Made by a program: the position numbers and the translations under genes
Notes under the pieces: model-generated
Database searches by the model: none
Told to the model about the DNA's origin: nothing
The model's input: the letters and a program-made list of their open reading frames with translations, nothing else
Shown: positions 46,165 to 58,234 of the stretch, in pieces
Layout of the letters: each line of letters starts with the position of its first letter
Position numbering within the stretch: position 1 is the first letter of the stretch
DNA from: Montifringilla adamsi
Taxonomy: Eukaryota > Chordata > Aves > Passeriformes > Passeridae
Length of the DNA stretch: 64,000 bases
Assembly: GCA_017590115.1 (NCBI GenBank)
Contig: JAGGNK010007448.1
Span: 2,148,815-2,212,814, forward strand
Reading direction: 5' to 3'

Positions 46165-46505
46165 ACAGCATCACTGGTGTGAGGACACAGCCCTAAGCTG
46201 CATCAGGGGAGCTTTAGGCTGGACCTTAGGGAGAAGTTCTTCCCAGAAAGTGTGGTTGGGCATTGAAGGGGCTGTCCAGGGAGGTTTGGAGTCCCCATCC
46301 CTGGAGTGTTTAAGGAAAGATTGGATGTGGCTCTGGGTGACAAGGTGGTGTCAGGTCTAGGTTAGACTTGATCTCAAAGGGCTTTTCCGCCTAGTTAATT
46401 CTGTGATTGTGTGATTCTGTGATTGATTCTGTGATTGTGTGATTGATTCTGTGATTGATCCTGTAATTCTGTGATTTTGTGACTGATTCTGTGACTGATT
46501 CTGTG
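46165..46505 (+). mobile_element. CR1 LINE 3' end with extended tail repeats
   Basis: CTAAGCTGCATCAGGGGAGC, GGGAGAAGTTCTTCCCAGAA, GAGTCCCCATCCCTGGAGTG and GGTTAGACTTGATCTC in plus orientation, then about 110 bp of GATTCTGTGATTG-type units (46398-46505), an expansion of the CR1 3' terminal repeat. Confidence 0.9.
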
Positions 46506-48819
46506 GCTGCAGCCACGAGCTGTGTGGATCCAGAGGGAGCATCCCTAAAACCGGAAACCCAGGAATTGTGGCTGAGCTGAGGCAGCCCTGGCTGCTTTGT
46601 TTGCTCTGCAAATTGGGATGAGAATGTCTCAGAGTGGCATGAGAATGTCCCAGAGTAGGATGAGAACTCCCAGCACCACTACTCCACCCAGGAGATCCCA
46701 CAAGGATTTCCTGACCATCTCACTGATTACAGTCCCAGCATTCCTCTTTTCCTTGGAGTCTTGTTTGGGCTGGAGATGCAGGAGAAGGGAAGAGGTGAAC
46801 TGAGGGAAATACTGGGGCTAAAGGCAGAGTTCCTGCAGAAATGGGCTGCTCCAGCTGGAGTGGAGGGGACAGAATGTGCCATCGATGGCACTGGTGCCCA
46901 TGGGTGGCACAGCAGTGCTCCAGCCCTTTGTCTTGGCTGGAATTCTGTCCTTCAGGATGAGGAGCAGGGACAGGGAAGAGCAGAGTAGGCAGTGGGAGCT
47001 GTGCCTGTCACACGAGTGTCCCCACGGATTTATCCCATGCCAGGAGCCGTGGCAGCGATGCTCAGACATCTCACAGCAGCCAGCACGGCCCTTCCAGAAA
47101 CACCAGGCTCTGAAAAACTGGGTCAGAGGAGAGCAGGGAGGGAGGGAGAGCTCTAAATCCTTGGCATTTGGAAATGAGATTAAGCTGTAATCAGGCTTGG
47201 CAGCACAGCTGAGGGAGGAACTTCTCACCCCCGAGCTGCTGAGATCCAGCATTCTTGAGGAACGGGGCATTCATTCCCTTCCTCACCTTTCATTCAGAGG
47301 GGACTTCTCCCTGCTCCTTTGGCTTCCATTGCCAGGGAAAGAGCAGGGCATGTCCAAGAGGAGGGGATCTGCTGGCCCTGCCATGGATTTGGGATTTGGA
47401 GAGTGGGAACCTCACCCACCTTCTCCCTAAATCTCATCCTGGCAGGTGCAGCTCTCCGGTTTTCCCTTCTGCTGCTGAGGTGGTCCAGGGCTGTTTTTCC
47501 TGAGTTCCTCCAGACATCTCCAGTGCCTCTTCCATGCCCTTTGCCCACAGCCCCGTGCTGGTGGCTCCTTGAGCTCCTTGGGACATCACTGGGGCGTTGA
47601 GGAAGGAAGGAGGATGTGCCAGGTGGGATTCTTTGATCCTCCCTGAGTTCTGCAGGTTGGGATGAGTTTGCTGCAGGTGAGGCTCTGGGAGCACAGAGAG
47701 AGAGGGAAGAATTTGCTTTTTCAATGGATCATGGCAAGGAATAGTTTGTTTTTCTAAGTGGGAAGTGTCTCATGTTACGTTTCCATTTCCAGAGAGTCTG
47801 TGTGGAACCAGAAATGGTTTAATGAAAGTTTTATGATTAAAGTAACAACAAGATTTGGCCCATTTTCCAGGAAATTACACCATGCCTGCGTACACTGTTA
47901 TCCACTTAATTGATAAATTGAAGCATCTGTTGAGACAATAAAAATGAAAAAAAACTCCAAGAAAAACTGCAGAGGAGCTTGAAAAGAAAAGCAGGAAGTG
48001 CCTGGAGGATGCTGCCTTTCCCTGGCCCTCAAGTGCCAGGCAGGACGATTCCTGGCTCCAGGCACTGCCTCATCCAGGTTACACAGCCTGAGCCAGAACC
48101 TGGAGTTTGGCAGAAATTTGGGAATACCCCAGCCCTGCAGAGAGGACTGAGGGAACTTTTTGGGGCAGAAACACCCAAGTCTGCCAGACTGTGTCTGCTT
48201 GGAAATGGATGAGGCCAGGCTGATCTGATAAAAGAAATTAATTCTGTTTCCAGGGGTTGCCTGTGTTACATGAGCCACTTCCAGAGGGTGTGGGAGGCAG
48301 GGGTAGGGAGGCAGTTGTACTGCTGAGACATTCATTCCCTGATAGGAGGCTTGGAAGTGTTTCCAGCCTGTTGGAAGCACCCCAGAGGAAAAAACCCAAA
48401 CACCCAGCACAGCCAAGGGGTGCCCTCAGCCCCCACTCTCAGAAAATGGGGGAAGGAATGTCTCTGTAAAGGACAAATCTTGCTCTGTGTGGGAGGGGTG
48501 ATGATTCCAGCGCTGTTTTTTCCTGTTCTGTACCCACTGGGTTCCCTGGGATTGAGGTGTTCTCAGGCACTCCTCACTGTGTCCCTCTGGCATGGGGGAA
48601 GGAGCAGCTGATGGGCATCGCATTCCAGGCCCCCCTCTGGCCTTGAGGAATCATCTTCCAAGGGCAAAAACCAGGAGAAATTCTGGTTCCTGCCTGGAGA
48701 GATCCCAGGGCTCTGTGTCCATGCCCCGCAGGCCTTGGCAGTCAGGGAGGATGGAGAAACATCCAAAGGGATGAATCCAACTCCTGCTGGACCCAGATCT
48801 GATGGGCATCAGGCTCTGG

Positions 48820-48996
48820 TGATGCCTTGTAAAGGCTGACCTAGAACAGAGACTGGAGAGAGCTACAGAATTAAAGCAGGGATTGATTAAAAGGATCTCC
48901 TCCATGGATCCACCTTGGGCAGTACAAGAGCCCAGCCAGGGCTGCACCCAAGATGAACCCAAATGGTCCCAAAATGTGCTAAAACCTGAGGCAACA
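48820..48996 (-). mobile_element. Internally deleted LTR, first family
   Basis: Starts TGATGCCTTGTAAAGGCTGA, has the GAACAGAGACTGGAGAGAGC and GGATCCACCTTGGGCAGTAC blocks, then jumps from CCCAAAATG to GCTAAAACCTGAGGCAACA, the other LTR end. Relative to 51190-51639 most of the U3 region is missing. Confidence 0.7.
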
Positions 48997-49034
48997 TTTC
49001 CTCACTTTAGAGGCTCAACAAAGCCTTGTTGGGT

Positions 49035-49205
49035 CTCTATCTAAATATTTACTAATAGTAGGTATTTAATAACAGATAAGTCTCTAACAATAACAAACAA
49101 CTATCAATATAAATGTTTTAACAATAAACATCTAATATCAGATAAATATCTATTAGTAAATAAACATCTAATCCTGGATAAATATCTAATAACAGTAAAT
49201 GTCTG
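49035..49205. repeat. AT-rich degenerate repeat
   Basis: About 170 bp of loosely repeated ATAAATATCTAATA and AACAATAAACATCTAAT motifs with no coding or structural signal. Confidence 0.75.
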
Positions 49206-49679
49206 ACACTCCCTCTGTGGGAATTAGAGCTGGGAATGCCTGGTTCTGAAGTCTGGGCTGAATTGTGTTTGGTAAAACCCTGGAGAAGGGAAGCAGAGGG
49301 GCTTTGAGCTGCTGGCTTGGGCCAGCTTTGCTCCCTGCCTGCTGTTGGAAGGTTCCTGATGTGGGACAGGCTGGATGGAGCTGCAGGGACGCCGGGGTTG
49401 CTGTCTGGGAGGGAGGGATCAGCCCTGCAGCCCTCCTGGCTCCTCTGTCAGCACCCCCTGGGTGCTGCTCCAGACAGCCCCCTGAGGGATGGAGAGCCAC
49501 GGGAAGGGCTCTGAGGCTGTGGGCTGCCAAAATCCCCCTGCAGGCTGGCAGCACCCTCGGGGTTCATCCCTTGCTTGTCCTGCCCTCCCAGGAGGGGTTT
49601 CTGCCTTCCCCCTCTCACCCAGGCCTGCCCTTGCCCTTCCACCCCACAGCCCCAGGCAGGATGCATGGACCTGACAGAA

Positions 49680-49975
49680 AATCCCAGGATGGTTTGGGTT
49701 GGAGGAGACCTCAGAGATCACCCCACCATGGCAGGGACACCTCCCACTGTCCCAGGCTGCTCCCAGCCCTGTCCAGCCTGGCCTTGGGCACTGCCAGGGA
49801 TCCAGGGGCAGCCACAGCTGAGCCCACCCTCCTGTGCCAGGGCCTGCCCACCCTCACAGGGAACAATTCCTGCCCAATATCCCATGAAATTTATCCCCTG
49901 GCCATGGGAAGCCATTCCCTGTGTCCTGTCCCTCCATCCCTGTCCCTCTCCAGCTCTCCTGGAGCCTCTGCAAAC
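49680..49975 (-). mobile_element. CR1 LINE 3' end
   Basis: Complement of the CR1 terminus: GGATGGTTTGGGTTGGAGGA, CATGGCAGGGACACCTCCCA, CAGCCTGGCCTTGGGCACTG, CCACCCTCACAGGGAACAAT and CCCATGAAATTTATCCCC. Minus orientation. Confidence 0.92.
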
Positions 49976-50231
49976 ACCTGGATTTAGTTTCCTAAAGCTC
50001 CTGTAGTCTTTTCAGTGGCTTTATGGACCATTCCCACGTACATTCCTGTCTGGAGGACAAACAGAGCTCTGCAGTGAGTGACTCTCCTGTCCCCAGGTGA
50101 TGTGCAAGAGCCAAACACATTTTCTCCTTGGGAGAGTGGTTTTGCTCTGGTTTTGCTCTGCTTGCCCTCCTTCCTGTGCCAAGGCAGCTGATTTATGGCT
50201 GCTCTGGGGCTGGTTTGCAGCAGCAAGGCTG

Positions 50232-50272
50232 GAATAACAACAATAAACAACAATAACAACAATAAACTCAGC
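50232..50272. repeat. (ACAATA)n-like microsatellite
   Basis: About 40 bp of ACAACAATAAACAACAATA units. Confidence 0.9.
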
Positions 50273-50699
50273 AAAAGCTGAAATCATTAAGTGGAAAACT
50301 GAAAGTAAAAGAGGAATAAATAATCCCAGGCCACTGTTATGTCCCAGGGATGGGATGCAGAGCACTGTGAGAGGCCTGGGCTGGTGTGGGCACTGCCCTG
50401 GCTTAGCTGGGCTCTGGGCTGGGCTTAGGGGCTGTTTTATCTGCAGAGCTCATGAACAGGGCTGGGTGTGCTGCTGTGGGGCAGCCGAGCTCTGTGTGGG
50501 GCTCAGCATGTCTGGGGTGGCCCCACTGCCACCCTAGCTCCAGTGAGATAAGCCAGGATCATTTCTTCCCAGCAGCAATGACCTGAGATTCATTTGTCCG
50601 TGCTCTCCATGACTTTATGCAGCTCTGTGTGTATAAAAATGTAAATGTTGGCTGAAAATGACCCATTTCCTGCAGCTCCACTGGTTGTCCTTCTAGACA

Positions 50700-50758
50700 A
50701 GAGGGGGAAATGAGGCTGAAATCTGCATGAGGGGAAAATGAGGCTGAAATCTGCATTT
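50700..50758. repeat. Short tandem duplication, two units of ~27 bp
   Basis: GGGGAAA, then ATGAGGCTGAAATCTGCAT, occurs twice in a row. Confidence 0.85.
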
Positions 50759-51037
50759 CTGGGCTGGAGGTGGGTGGAAAACCAGGGGCTGTGCTCCTCT
50801 GGGAGCAGCAGGAGGTTCCACCCTGCCCCTCTGATGGGGTGACACCCCTCGGGTCCTGTCCCCTCTCCAGACAGGTGCTGAGGACACAAATGTGTCCCCA
50901 CACAGGGCCAGCTCCAGGCAGGGTGGGCAAGCTGGGAATGGTGGCAAAGCTTCCAGAGATCAATCCATGAAACACTGAGGGGGGAAGGAGGGGCAGCAGG
51001 AAGGGAATGATTGCTGCCTGTGCTGTGTGAAGAGCTT

Positions 51038-51057
51038 TTCCTTAGCTGCTCCCAAAG
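51038..51057 (+). other. CACNA1B: U12-type branch site and 3' splice site
   Basis: TTCCTTAGC (51038-51046) matches the TTCCTTRAC branch consensus except for one base, with the branch A about 13 nt before the acceptor, the short spacing expected for U12 introns. The acceptor CCCAAAG lacks the CAG and the long pyrimidine tract seen at the other exons. Confidence 0.85.
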
Positions 51058-51125
51058 ATACTCTCCTGAACGTCTTCTTGGCCATCGCTGTGGACAACCT
51101 GGCCAACGCCCAGGAGCTGACCAAG
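51058..51125 (+). CDS. CACNA1B: CACNA1B exon 17 (inferred number): end of IIS6
   Basis: A 68-nt exon, entry phase 1, exit phase 0, donor GTAGGT. It encodes YTLLNVFLAIAVDNLANAQE followed by LTK: the inner half of the domain II S6 helix that lines the pore and forms the activation gate, then the start of the II-III linker. The Tyr codon is split across the U12 intron. This segment is essentially invariant in Cav2 channels, so paralogue assignment rests on neighbouring exons. Confidence 0.97.
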
Positions 51126-51189
51126 GTAGGTGGGACATTCCTGTGCCTTCCAAAGCCCTGGTGACACCCTGAGGTGTCCCCTGGAGCCC

Positions 51190-51639
51190 TGGGGTGCCTT
51201 GAGAACTGGAACAGAGGCTAGAGGGAGTTAAGGGGAATAAAGAGGAGATTTATTGAAATGCCTTCAAAGGCCACACCCTGGCAGGACCAGAGCCACAGGC
51301 TTTGCCCAGATGGCTCCAAGATGGGAGCAAAAGAGAGCTTGATCATCAGATCTCACATTTTTATAAGTTCTGCTCCATGTGCAGATTGCAGTTCATTGTC
51401 CAATTCCAGCTTTAGCCCATGCAGTCCCATCCTGCTTGTTTTCCTCTCTCCAGCCCACGTTGTTTGTGCTCTTGGGCCTGAGATTTGGATCATTTGTCCT
51501 TGGTCCCCAGCTAGAGCAGGAATTGTTTTGTCTCCCTGCTCTGTGCAGAGAGCTCACCATCCCCTAATGTGAAGCTCAGACCCACTCACTAAAGCAGCAC
51601 AGAATCTGAAAAATAGAAATGCTAAAACCTGAGGCATCA
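51190..51639 (-). mobile_element. Solo LTR of the first family, structurally most complete
   Basis: About 450 bp from TGGGGTGCCTTG to GAGGCATCA. On the minus strand it has a TATA-like CTTATAAAAATG (complement of 51357-51368) and an AATAAA signal (complement of TTTATT at 51250-51255), in promoter-then-polyadenylation order. It matches 5884-6346 over most of its length. A target-site duplication was not found. Confidence 0.75.
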
Positions 51640-51654
51640 CCTGCTGCACCTCTG

Positions 51655-51965
51655 GTGACCACTTTACACTGCAGAGAGGTTTATTCCCTTTCAGGTTTCT
51701 TTATTTCAGGTTGGAGTGAATACTTTGTATTTGCTTTATCCCAGAGTGGGCATTGCTCCTCTCACATTTTCTGTTTCCAAGAGCAGAGGAGAAGCAATTA
51801 ACAGTTTTTTTGGCTGATTGGAAGCTCAGACAGGAGCTAGCTCAGGTGTTGGGGTGCTGCTTTTGCCCCTGTGGTGACCAGCTTGCACTGCAGAGAGGTA
51901 TATTCCCCTGCAGGTTTCTTTATTTCAGGTTGCAGGGAATATTTTGTGTTTAGTTTCCTCTCACA
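51655..51965. repeat. Diverged tandem duplication, ~218-bp spacing
   Basis: GTGACCACTTTACACTGCAG, then GGTTTCTTTATTTCAGGTTG at 51655-51715, recurs as GTGACCAGCTTGCACTGCAG and GGTTTCTTTATTTCAGGTTG at 51874-51933. It starts just after the LTR and could be old retroviral internal sequence. Confidence 0.8.
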
Positions 51966-52559
51966 CTTTGTGTCCCTTACCTCGCCAAGGTTGGTGATGG
52001 ATTAAAGAACTAAAATTTTCCAATCAGCTCCAGGCAAAACAATTTACAGAGGCTGTTGTGAGCACTCAGGGGAGATGTTGGGATATTCCTGCCTCTCCCC
52101 AGGTGTACCAGAAATCAGAGGCACAAAGCCAGGTCCTGTCAGAGGATGCCAGTGACACTGGTGTGACTTTTCTGGTTGCAGAGGGCTGGGTGTGGGCACA
52201 GATTTCTGTTGGAGAATGTTTGCATTGAGAACAGCTCAGCCCAGGGTTGTGCAGGGATGATTGTGACTCTTGTCTTTTGTGTTTGGGTTCTTGCACAATT
52301 TTGATTTCTTGGCATACTCTGGTGGATTTATGAGAAGAATTGAAGGGATTTTTGCACATTTTTAGCTTTTCTCCCCCATTCCTGTGCTGCTGCCATCAGC
52401 AGCAGTCACAGTGAGCTGCTGGGGCAAAGGCATCAGTGTCCCCATTGGGATGGTTGTGGTTTAGAACTTGAATTTCTTTCATCCTGCCAGTGGCACAGCT
52501 CTCTGCCCACGAGCTCAGGCAGCAGCAGGCACAGGTGGTTTTTCTTTTTAGGGAGAGGT

Positions 52560-52690
52560 GCAGCAATTCATGCCCCTGGATCCCTGGCAGTGTGCAAGGC
52601 CAGGCTGGATGGAGCTGCAGCATCCTGGGGTGGTGGAAGGTGTCCTGGATGGGCTTTGAGGTTCTTCCACCCCAAACCATCCCATGGAAT
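52560..52690 (+). mobile_element. CR1 LINE 3' fragment
   Basis: CCCCTGGATCCCTGGCAGTG, CAAGGCCAGGCTGGATGGAG and GGTTCTTCCACCCCAAACCA in plus orientation; short and diverged. Confidence 0.85.
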
Positions 52691-52771
52691 TGTTCAGAAC
52701 CCATGGAGATGAGGTGCTCAGGGTTAGTGCTGAGGTTTGGGCATGGATCTGGCACTGATGGACTTGATCTT

Positions 52772-53183
52772 TGTCACCATCATATTTTCTGGAAAAATCC
52801 CCTTGCCCAGGATTTCTCTCCTGGGAAGCTGAGAAGCCTCAGAAAAAAAAGGAAAACAATAATTACCTCATTTGCTTCTCCTGTGTTTTGCTGCTTTGGA
52901 ATGTGGTTGGAGATTGTTTATCCAACATGTGAATTGTTTTTACTTGTTGGCCAATTATGGCCAGCTGTGTCAAGGCTCTGGTGAGAGTGTCACGGGTTTT
53001 TCGTTATTATCTTTTATCCTTCTGTTGTGCCCTTTCTCTGTCCTTTAGTATAGTTTAGTATACTTTTAGTATAGTAGTCTTTAATATAATACAGTATCAT
53101 AAAATAATAAATTAGCCTACTAAGAACATGGAGTCAGATTCATCATTTCCTTCCTTCATCTGGGAACCCTGCAAATACAAGAA
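52772..53183 (+). mobile_element. Solo LTR (second family) with likely 5-bp target-site duplication
   Basis: Starts TGTCACCATC and follows the order of the 34784 copy: GCCCAGGATTTCTCTCCTGG, a TAGTATAGTTTAGTATAC stretch, AATAATAAATTAG (AATAAA signal) and GAACATGGAGTCAGATTC. ATCTT directly precedes it (52767-52771) and recurs at 53184-53188. A 5-bp duplication would fit an ERVL-type element. Confidence 0.75.
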
Positions 53184-53439
53184 ATCTTTCCCAACATTTA
53201 TGGCTCTTTGGGTCCCCACTGCAGCTCCCCACACTTGTGGGGAGATTTCCCCACATTTCCCACCCTCCTCCAGCTTTTGAAGACCAAACCAGGCAAAGGT
53301 TCCCATCAAAAACCACATCCCTGTTGTGGCTGAGCTGCTCTCTGCCATCTCCCCTTTTCCTGCAGGACTGGCTCCAGCTCCCAGCTTTTCTGGAGCTGTT
53401 TCCCAAAAGACCCTCCAAACAGCCTCGTGAAAAATATTT

Positions 53440-53595
53440 TTCATTATGATAAATAATTTCATTATAAATAATTTTATTAATAATGATAATTTTACTACAA
53501 ATATTTTTGTTATTATAAATTATTTTATTCTAAATAATTTTTATTATTATAAATAAAATGTTATAAATCTTTATTATTTTATTTTTGTTCCAATT
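53440..53595. repeat. AT-rich degenerate repeat
   Basis: About 155 bp almost entirely of ATTATAAATAATTTTATTA-type units. Confidence 0.85.
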
Positions 53596-56500
53596 CTGTG
53601 TTCTGCATCCCTCCTCCCTTAAAGTGTTGCTCATGGCTGTCTTTGATGGCTCTCTGGTATTTTGGAGGGTTTTTGGGGTTTTTTTTTTCTGGGAATTTTT
53701 TCCCTTTCAGCAGCTCAGCTGTTTCTGTGCTAACAGAAATCTCCAGCCTGGAGGCAAAGATCCTCCCAGATTTGTGGGCATCCCTTGCATGTGCTAAGAG
53801 GGGAGATGAGGCCCAGCACAATTCTTGGATAATGAAGCTCATCCTCCTTCTTTCTTAATCCTTTAAGTGCTTTCTTGTGAATATTTCAGCAGCTGACAGG
53901 GAGGGTTAGAAACCCGACTTTGGGGATGTTTATAAAGTCTAATTAAATATTGATGGATTCAACAACATTGCTAAATCATAAAGCTTCTCCAAAAACTCTC
54001 TTGGGGATTTTTTTAGTTTAATTTTATTTATGATTCCCCCCCAAATCACTGGGGCTTTCAAAGGAAGAGGAAAAAGCTAAAATTCAATTAGACTCCTACC
54101 TGGAGAATGAGGGATTTCCTGCTGAGTAAATATGACCATGCAAGCCCCAAAAATGGCCCAGAGATAAAAGGAAGTTACTCAGGAGTCAGTTGGTCCCAGG
54201 AGACTCTCCTGACATTTATTCTGTGAAATTAATTGAGATCAGTGCTGAATTTAATGTGGGAGAACCAGGAGCAATTGAAATTGCCTCTGTTTAGGGAAGA
54301 CAGAGAACTTTCCTGCCTCAGGACTGGAACATCTCAACTTTCCCCACTTCTGGATGCTAATTTGGATTTCTTTATGTGGCATTTGGACCATCTCTGGGCT
54401 CTGTGACCTGTAAGAGAAGCTCTCAGAGCTGGGACTATATTTAACAGCAGCTTGATCATCCCATGGCTGTTACAGAACTCGCCAGTGCTTAGGAATTACT
54501 CATTTTTGGGGGAAAAAAAATAAAGAATCACCACCTTTGCTTTCAATCTATAAAAAATCTGCTCCCAGCTCCCTCTCCTGCTCTTCCTGTTCTGGTCTTG
54601 CACTGACTCAAACTCTGCCAACCCAATTTTTAGTGATTCCTGAGAACTCTCCTGAATCACTTTGGGTTCCCTCACATTTAGGTTTTTTTTTTTTTTTTCC
54701 AGTATATTGACAGGTGTTTCTTCCTGTTCACTTAGAGTAGATTCTACAATTGCCCCCAAAATTTGCTTTTCAAATCTCTCTGCTGGTCATCCAGAATGTC
54801 TCTGGAGACATCAAGCAGCTCCTGCTTCATCCTCACTAAACCTACTACAACTGAGGCTTTATTTTCCTAAATATCTTCAAGCAGGAAGTGTTTTCTCATC
54901 TCTGTGCACTGCCAGTGATCCCTGAAAAAACAGGATAAAAACTTGTATGAGGGGTGTGGGAATTTTATATGAATTTGTATAAAATTCTTGAGGAATTCCC
55001 AGAAATTCTGGACTGAAGGGAGTGGCCAAACCCAGAGCTGAGCATCCATAAATCCCCCTCCTTCTGCTCCCTTGTGGAAAAGGCTTTAACTGGCTGGATG
55101 TATTCAAGAAAATTCAGTGTTAATGATGCACATCATGATGGGTAGCACCAAAAATGGGTTTTACCCCGTGAGAAATTGATTTAAATTAAGATTTAAAGCT
55201 CTAGAAAACAGAAAGGGACATGAACCAGGGATGTCCTTATGGGCAAGAGCTTTATCTGTGAAATGGGATGAAAGTTTGAGCTGTTCAGAGCTTCAGTTTG
55301 AGCTGGAATTTTAAATATCAGGTAAAAAATTAACAAATTTTTGGAATCATCTGCAATATCTGCATGGAAGGACCTACAGAGATATTACAGAGCAAACATC
55401 TGCTGAGGGCTGAGCTTGTTGTGGGTGAGGAACAGCTGCATTTGCTGCTCCTCCAGGATGGAAATCCAGCAGAATTACAGAGGCACTCGGGAGAATGGAG
55501 CAGAAGCCACACATTTAAAAGAGGTTTTAAAACCTGCACCTGGTGCTTTAGGGGCAGAGAAAGAAAAATCAGCAGCCTTTTGTTTTTAAGGCTGCTGGAG
55601 ATCCCTCAAAGGAAAAAATAATTTGAATTTACCTGGAGGATGAAAGGAAAACCTGAAAGATTTTTTTATTGGGGTGTTATTCCTTTTAGGACTTGTGTCC
55701 TGAGGATAACATTTCTGCTAAATTGGGATGGGTACAGTTCATTTTTGTCACAGGAGCTGCTGTGGGATTTGTGTGGGAAAGCAGGATTTGTGTTGGAACC
55801 ACTCTGGGATGTTTTGTTCTCACTGAGCAGCGACCCCACAGGGTCCGGGGGGGAAACTGGGGGGGACAGGGACCTGGGGACACACAGCTGGGACAGCTGA
55901 GCCCAGGCACATTCCAGACAGGGTGACAACATCTGTCTGTCCCAGTCCTGCTCCACGGAGGGAGCTCTGCTGTGCTGGGGATGGCAAAACCCAGGGTGGG
56001 AAATGTGGAATTCATTCCGTTCTCTTTTTCTTTCCCAAATAAACTGAATTTATCCCAATCCATGGGTGCTTTTCTGCTTTCCCACCCCAGCAGGGTGAAA
56101 GGACAGGTAGCTGGGGCTGAGCTGGGGGCCAGTATCAAACCAAACACCCTTGGTTTGCAATGAGCTCCCAAAGCTTTGATAAATTTACTGGAATTTGGCA
56201 GCTGAGACATATTGACTTTGTATAATTGCTCAGCAGGTCTTTTATTCAGGCCTGGTTATAGACTTGCAAATATTTGCAAAGGGAAAAAAAGAAAGAAAAA
56301 AAAAAGAAATTTATATGGTAACCATTTTTAAAATCAAATTTCCATTTTTTTTTCCCTTCTGAAGGAGAAAAAGAAAACAGTTTCCAAATGAGTTCAGTTG
56401 AAGCAAATAGCACCAAAGGCAGAGCGAGGAGCTGTTTATGCAGATGGAATTCAGGGTGGATAAATCTCTATAATTTCCTATTCCAAAGCTGGAGATCTGT

Positions 56501-57480
56501 CTGCTCTCATTATTTTCATCATGCCTCCTTGCAGCACCACCCTGGGAGAGCAGAGCAGACCTGTGCCATTCCATGAAGTTTGGCAGAAGAGCCTGTGACT
56601 GCTCTCAGTGTGGTTTTCCCTGGATGTGTGAGATGCTGGTGTTGCTACCAGAGCTCTGTGCTTCCCCTGCCATGATATGACTTTATTTTGGTTAGAAGAT
56701 TCCAGCAAAGTTGCCCTTGGTGACCATTGAAGGGGAACCAGGCTATTTCTTTGGGTTTTGCTGTCACCTCAATATTTAAGATCATTAAATTTTGAATTTT
56801 TGAAATTAATTTTTTGTAATTTTTTTTTTTAAATTAAGATCCTTAATTTTGAGTTTTAGTGGTGCTTTTCGTGTTGGGTAGGAAGAGAGAAATCCCAGTT
56901 ACAATCTTCAGAGGTTAAAAATCCTCATGATCCAGGGATATGCAGGAAGCAGGAACAGAACCCTGCTTTGCTCCACAAACTACATTCAATGTGGCTCTTT
57001 TTTCGTTTTCTGAGTCCTCAGGGATCTGAATAACTGATGAGAGCAGGACCATCCCAAATCCATGGGTTTTTATTATTGTTTCAGTAAAGTCCCCTTGGCA
57101 GGACATCAGGGAGGATTTAGGGAGCCCATGCAGGTGTTCCAGCAGGACTTTGGCTTTAGAGCGTTGTTACACACACAGCTCTGGGATAAATGGGGAACTC
57201 CACCTGGAACTGTCCCATTCCTGCTCCCTCAGAGTCTCCTTCCCAGTGCTGTGTGCTGAGAGGAGACCCAGCAGAATCCACAAAGTTTGTGAGGGTAAAA
57301 AACCCTCTTGACCAAGCCTTGCCATTTTCACCTCAACCTGCACCAAACCTGGGGCTCCTTGCAAGAAAATCTTCCCTAAATTAAAATTCCTGTGTCCTCC
57401 CCACGCCCCAGGCCCAGGGGAGCTTTGCTTGTTATTACTCCATTATTTATTCCCTGATTTCTCTTGCTTTTGTGCCCCAG

Positions 57481-57587
57481 GATGAGGAGGAGATGGAGGA
57501 AGCCACCAACCAGAAGCTGGCCCTGCAGAAGGCCAAGGAGGTGGCCGAAGTGAGCCCCATGTCAGCAGCCAACATCTCCATAGCTGC
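57481..57587 (+). CDS. CACNA1B: CACNA1B exon 18 (inferred number): start of the II-III linker
   Basis: A 107-nt exon, entry phase 0, exit phase 2, acceptor TGTGCCCCAG, donor GTAAGC. It encodes [20 protein letters not shown] followed by [15 protein letters not shown] and the first two bases of the next codon. It is the acidic start of the II-III linker, upstream of the synprint region that binds SNARE proteins at presynaptic terminals. [10 protein letters not shown] and [11 protein letters not shown] are Cav2.2-like (Cav2.1 has EQEEEEAANQ and SPLSAANMSIA). In mammals the alternative exon 18a follows; the next constitutive exon is not in this window. Confidence 0.97.
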
Positions 57588-58234
57588 GTAAGCACCTTTG
57601 ATTCCTTGGGACAGCATTCCCATCTGCAGTGTCACTGTCTGTCTGTCTGTCTGTCCAGCTGGAGCATCCCGTGGTCTGGGAGCCCTCCTGCACCACCTCT
57701 GGCCAAATACTTCAGTGCTGAGCACTTAATTAGGAGTTTAATGAGGGATTTCTTCCAGTTTGGTGCTCTTTGTAAGGCCTCATCTTTGAATAATTGTGTT
57801 TTAGGAGGATTTTTTTTTTTTTTTTTTAAGCTGGCCCAGGACAGATTTCACCAGGTGAAGTGTTAACATCCCACTTTGGATTTTTAATGCAGAGATGAGT
57901 TTAATGATTTTTAATTAGTTATTTCTGTGTGTGCATAGAAATTAATATTTTTTAATAATCTTGAGAATTCAAGTGCAAAGGCATCCTCTTAAATAGCTGA
58001 AAAATGTGCTTGAATTCCCTTTCCTTGCTGTTTGAAAGAGCTTGGTGGAATAAAATGCTCTGGAGGTAGGAACATCCATTTGGGATTTCCAGGTGCCTGG
58101 ATGAGGACAAGCACAGGCTCTGGGATACCAAAACCCTTGGAAAGCTTTGCCTTGGACCCAGCTTTTCCTGGATCCTAGAGATGTAGAAATGAGGTGTAGG
58201 TGGAAATATTAGTCCAGGTTCCTGTGTTTGGGAC

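Larger units (their letters stand above)
45288..51057 (+). other. CACNA1B: CACNA1B intron 16, U12-type
   Basis: A 5.8-kb intron with minor-class splice signals (see the two site entries). It holds a CR1 end with a (TTCTGTGA)n tail (46165-46505), an LTR fragment (48820-48996), an AT-rich repeat (49035-49205), a CR1 end (49680-49975), an (ACAATA)n microsatellite (50232-50272) and a 27-bp tandem repeat (50700-50758). From 45300 to 46160, 46600 to 48800 and 50280 to 51030 nothing else was recognised. Confidence 0.88.
51126..57480 (+). other. CACNA1B: CACNA1B intron 17
   Basis: A 6.4-kb intron, donor GTAGGT, acceptor TGTGCCCCAG. It contains an intact-looking LTR (51190-51639), a diverged tandem duplication (51655-51965), a CR1 end (52560-52690), a second-family LTR (52772-53183) and an AT-rich repeat (53440-53595). 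From 53600 to 57480 no mobile element or gene was recognised, except runs of A (56284-56310) and T (56346-56355, 56820-56831). Confidence 0.88.

Noticed and set aside
49265..49987. 240-codon plus-strand open frame
   Set aside because: Its second half translates a CR1 3' end on the wrong strand and the first half matches nothing recognisable.
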